Shown here one piece after another: positions 59,870 through 62,000 of a stretch of DNA of 62,000 nucleotides; position 1 is the first letter of the stretch; the number at the start of each line of letters is the position of its first letter. Both the position numbers and the translations under genes were made by a program. Source of the DNA: Cryptomeria japonica (taxonomy: Eukaryota; Streptophyta; Pinopsida; Cupressales; Cupressaceae); assembly GCF_030272615.1 (NCBI RefSeq), contig NC_081408.1:616092476-616154475 (forward strand), read 5' to 3'. Under the pieces are notes generated by a model. It made no database searches. It worked only from the letters and a program-made list of their open reading frames with translations, and was not told the origin of the DNA.

Positions 59870-61166
59870 ATGGGTTCTCCTAAATTTCCACTTTTAACTC
59901 CTCATATGCTTCATGGAAGATTAAGTCTTGGAGTAAACTAATGGAAAAAAGGACTCAAATGCTCAAATTGAATGGATCACTAAGAATTCTATGGCAGTTG
60001 GAACTCTTAGAAAGTATGTATCAGATGACCTCATTTTTCACATTGATAAGTGTACTACAATTAAAGAGGCTTGGGATATTTTTGAGAAATTGTATGGACA
60101 AGTTGATGAGATTAAGGGCTACAAACTTGATAGTGAACTCACAATTTTGGATCCCAAGGATTTTGATACAATCCAGGATTATGTCACAAAAGAAAATGAG
60201 CTAAGAGCAAAGCTTAAGGATTGTGGCATTGACAAAAAGGATGCTCAATTGGTTTATAACTTGTTGGACAAGCTTTCTTCAGAGTATGCCACCTTTGTAT
60301 CTAGCTTTCACACCCATAGGTTAGCTCAAGGTTCCTCTTACACTTCTCCCTCATTTGATTCATTCACGGAGATGTTGATACTTGAGCAATCTAAGTTGAC
60401 CAAGATGGGGATTCTCAAATCTTCAAAGTCACAAGCTTTGGTGGCTAATAAAGGGAATCAAAGCAATCAAGAAAAAGGCAAGAATCAAAAGCAACCTAAG
60501 TCAAAACCACAACAAGATGGAGCACAATCTTCCTCTCCATAACAAGGTGACTCACCTAAGAGGAAATCATATAAGGACAATCTTTTTTGTGCGTATTGCA
60601 AGAAGTTAGGACATGATGAACATCATTGTTACAAGAAGGATATTGATGAGTTGAAGAATCTTCTTGAGAAGAACAAAATCAACCCACCTTCTAGGATGTC
60701 TACATCAGCTTCTTCTTCCAAGGAAAAGGATAAAGGAAAGGATCACTCTTTTGGGACAGATAAAGGAAAGGGACAAGCTCTTTGTGCTACTACAAGTCAT
60801 GATTCAGGGAGATGGCTTCTAGATTCAGGGGCTTCTCATCATATGGCATCTTCGTAGTCTATGTTCTCTTCATTTGAGCCTTGCCACATGCCGCATATTT
60901 TGATGGGAAATCATACATACATGGATGTGATTGGGAAAGGATCTATTACCATTGGGGATAACTCCTTCAATGATGTGTTGTGTGTACCCCACTTGACAAA
61001 CAATCTTCTTTCCATCTATCAAATCACGCATGGGGCAACTAGGAAAACTGTGGAGTTCACACCTAATTCGGTTATCATTAGAGAGTTGGAGACTAGAACT
61101 ATCATTGCAACTGGGGTGGCTAATCATGCATCTTGGTTTTACTCCTTTTCACATTGGTCCTATTAA
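59870..61166 (+). pseudogene. gag: Element B gag and protease
   Basis: The start MGSPKFPLLTPH corresponds to A's gag. About 80 bp relative to A are missing near 59910-59960, shifting the frame. From 59991 one frame runs to 61166 with stops at 60540 and 60855. Motifs: YVSDDLIFHIDKCTTIKEAW, LRAKLKDCGIDKKDAQLVYN, the zinc knuckle CAYCKKLGHDEHHC (about 60588-60629), the protease site RWLLDSGASHHMASS (about 60811) and VLCVPHLTNNLLSIYQIT near 60975. The frame stops shortly after, where the pre-integrase box should come. Confidence 0.9.
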
Positions 61167-62000
61167 TGAGGTTGATTCTTCCTATGTTGATGATTCCGAT
61201 TTTGAGGAGAACTTTGGGTACTTGAACTTGGGGATTCTCACATGTGACCCCGTTCTTGAGCCTTCCATTTCATCTCCTCCTATTGATATCACCTCACCTA
61301 TTGCACCTGATGATGCAGCTAGTGCGAAAGTTTTGCCTTCTTGTGATTCAGTGCAACAATATATTTCATGTCTTTCAGCTTCAGTTTCATGGGATGACTA
61401 CTTGATAGACATTGCAGGTTTGTTTGTGGAGTCCTACATTCCAGATTTGGGAGACATCATTGATGACATTCATCTTCTCTTTGATGAAGATGATCCTTCT
61501 TCAATTGTTGCGAGGGAACACTCTGACCCTCTTGTACATTCTCTACATGATCATTATTTAGAGGTTGACATGATTGTGGATACTTTTGTACATCAGTTGG
61601 AGGAGGTCTCTTTATTCTTTGAGGAGACATGTGAGTCTTTGGATATTGTTCTACATTCATCTCCACTAGATCTTGGAGTTCCTTTTTCAGCAGTGTGGAG
61701 TAGTTTACCACCTTTAGAGGGGGTAACTTTTAGCATCGACATGGGGACACTTGAGTATTTTTCAGGGATTCCATTCATCATGAGTTTTTTTCCTACATCT
61801 TCCCTTCATGATTGGGGAGACTTCATGGTTACACCTTTGGTTTTGTTTCTTCCTAAGGGGAGGAATGTTGTTCGACGTTCGTGGAGCAGTTTCTTCATAC
61901 ATCATCGAGCTTCTATCATTGGTGCAGATTCTAGATTGAGAGGGGGATACCTAGTCGCTCTTCTTCTTCTCTCATATGGGGGGGACTTTTTCCTCACATG
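61126..62000 (+). CDS. Element B novel acidic ORF in place of integrase and RT, open at the window end
   Basis: From an ATG at 61126 the frame is open to the window end, at least 291 codons without a stop, in a region where other frames stop often. It overlaps the protease frame by about 40 bp. The alignment with element A (LYSFSHF in A, FYSFSHW in B) ends at about 61155, after which the two elements have nothing in common. The product is acidic and Ser/Pro/Asp-rich at first (EVDSSYVDDSDFEENFGYLN, DLGDIIDDIHLLFDEDDPSS), later more hydrophobic (VPFSAVWSSLPPLEGVTFSI) with a basic end (PKGRNVVRRSWSSFF). No integrase, RT or RNase H motif is visible and I recognise no family. The last 30 codons run into sequence like A's 3' untranslated region, so the real end is probably soon after 61940. 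Confidence 0.6.
   Translation, partial: MHLGFTPFHIGPINEVDSSYVDDSDFEENFGYLNLGILTCDPVLEPSISSPPIDITSPIAPDDAASAKVLPSCDSVQQYISCLSASVSWDDYLIDIAGLFVESYIPDLGDIIDDIHLLFDEDDPSSIVAREHSDPLVHSLHDHYLEVDMIVDTFVHQLEEVSLFFEETCESLDIVLHSSPLDLGVPFSAVWSSLPPLEGVTFSIDMGTLEYFSGIPFIMSFFPTSSLHDWGDFMVTPLVLFLPKGRNVVRRSWSSFFIHHRASIIGADSRLRGGYLVALLLLSYGGDFFLT

Larger units (their letters stand above)
57880..62000 (+). mobile_element. Ty1/copia element B, right end outside the window
   Basis: A 5' LTR (57880-58340), a tRNA-Met PBS, a long leader, gag and protease are clearly related to element A. No integrase, RT or RNase H follows; from about 61126 the sequence is a different open frame. Near the window end GGGACTTTTTCCTC (61982-61995) matches element A at 56793-56806, about 240 bp before A's 3' LTR. 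B is therefore probably a shortened, non-autonomous relative whose 3' LTR lies shortly beyond 62000. The left flanking 5-mer is GAAAG. Confidence 0.83.

Overview
The window reads as nuclear DNA of a seed plant with a large, repeat-rich genome. The evidence is a plant-type LINE (DUF4283 and zinc-knuckle ORF1), a plant mobile domain gene inside a Tat-lineage Ty3/gypsy element, and several LTR retrotransposon families nested in one another. A conifer is my impression from the length and nesting of the elements, but nothing here proves it. I recognise no host gene, tRNA, rRNA or CRISPR array. Nearly every coding region is a decayed retroelement copy with in-frame stops and a few frameshifts.

Layout. 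1-3895: AT-rich DNA with a long TA microsatellite and no gene. 3901-5336: a solo LTR (E) with a perfect target duplication ACTTC, lying inside or beside a minus-strand copia relic (H) whose LTR edge, polypurine tract and RNase H end are at 5342-5875. 5880-10423: decayed sequence I cannot assign. 10429-57429: one Ty1/copia element (A, target duplication GCCTC) expanded to 47 kb by nested insertions. Its 5' LTR is split a few bases after the TATA box by a Ty3/gypsy chromovirus (C, 10740-50907). The RNase H of C is split by a minus-strand Tat element (D, 14391-48431, target duplication GTATT). D contains a plus-strand LINE (G, about 19387-27160) and a tandem array of a non-autonomous LTR element (F, 37104-46274). 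The rest of C (RNase H, integrase, chromodomain, 3' LTR) follows to 50907, then the rest of A (gag, protease, integrase, RT, RNase H, 3' LTR). 57435-57879 holds another minus-strand copia RNase H relic. 57880 to the window end is a second copia element (B), related to A.

The nesting gives an order of insertion: A, then C, then D, then F and G. By eye the LTR pairs of A and C differ at roughly one base in ten over the first 150-200 bases, and those of D less.

Unusual cargo. (1) F is an array of four LTRs and three internal regions of exactly 859 bp, two carrying intact 240-residue coiled-coil ORFs and no gag, RT or integrase. (2) D carries an antisense, apparently spliced plant-mobile-domain gene between pol and its 3' LTR. 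(3) G has a third long ORF after ORF2, inside the LINE 3' end. (4) B has gag and protease, but where integrase should begin it enters an unrelated acidic reading frame open to the window end. These are the best candidates for undescribed biology here.
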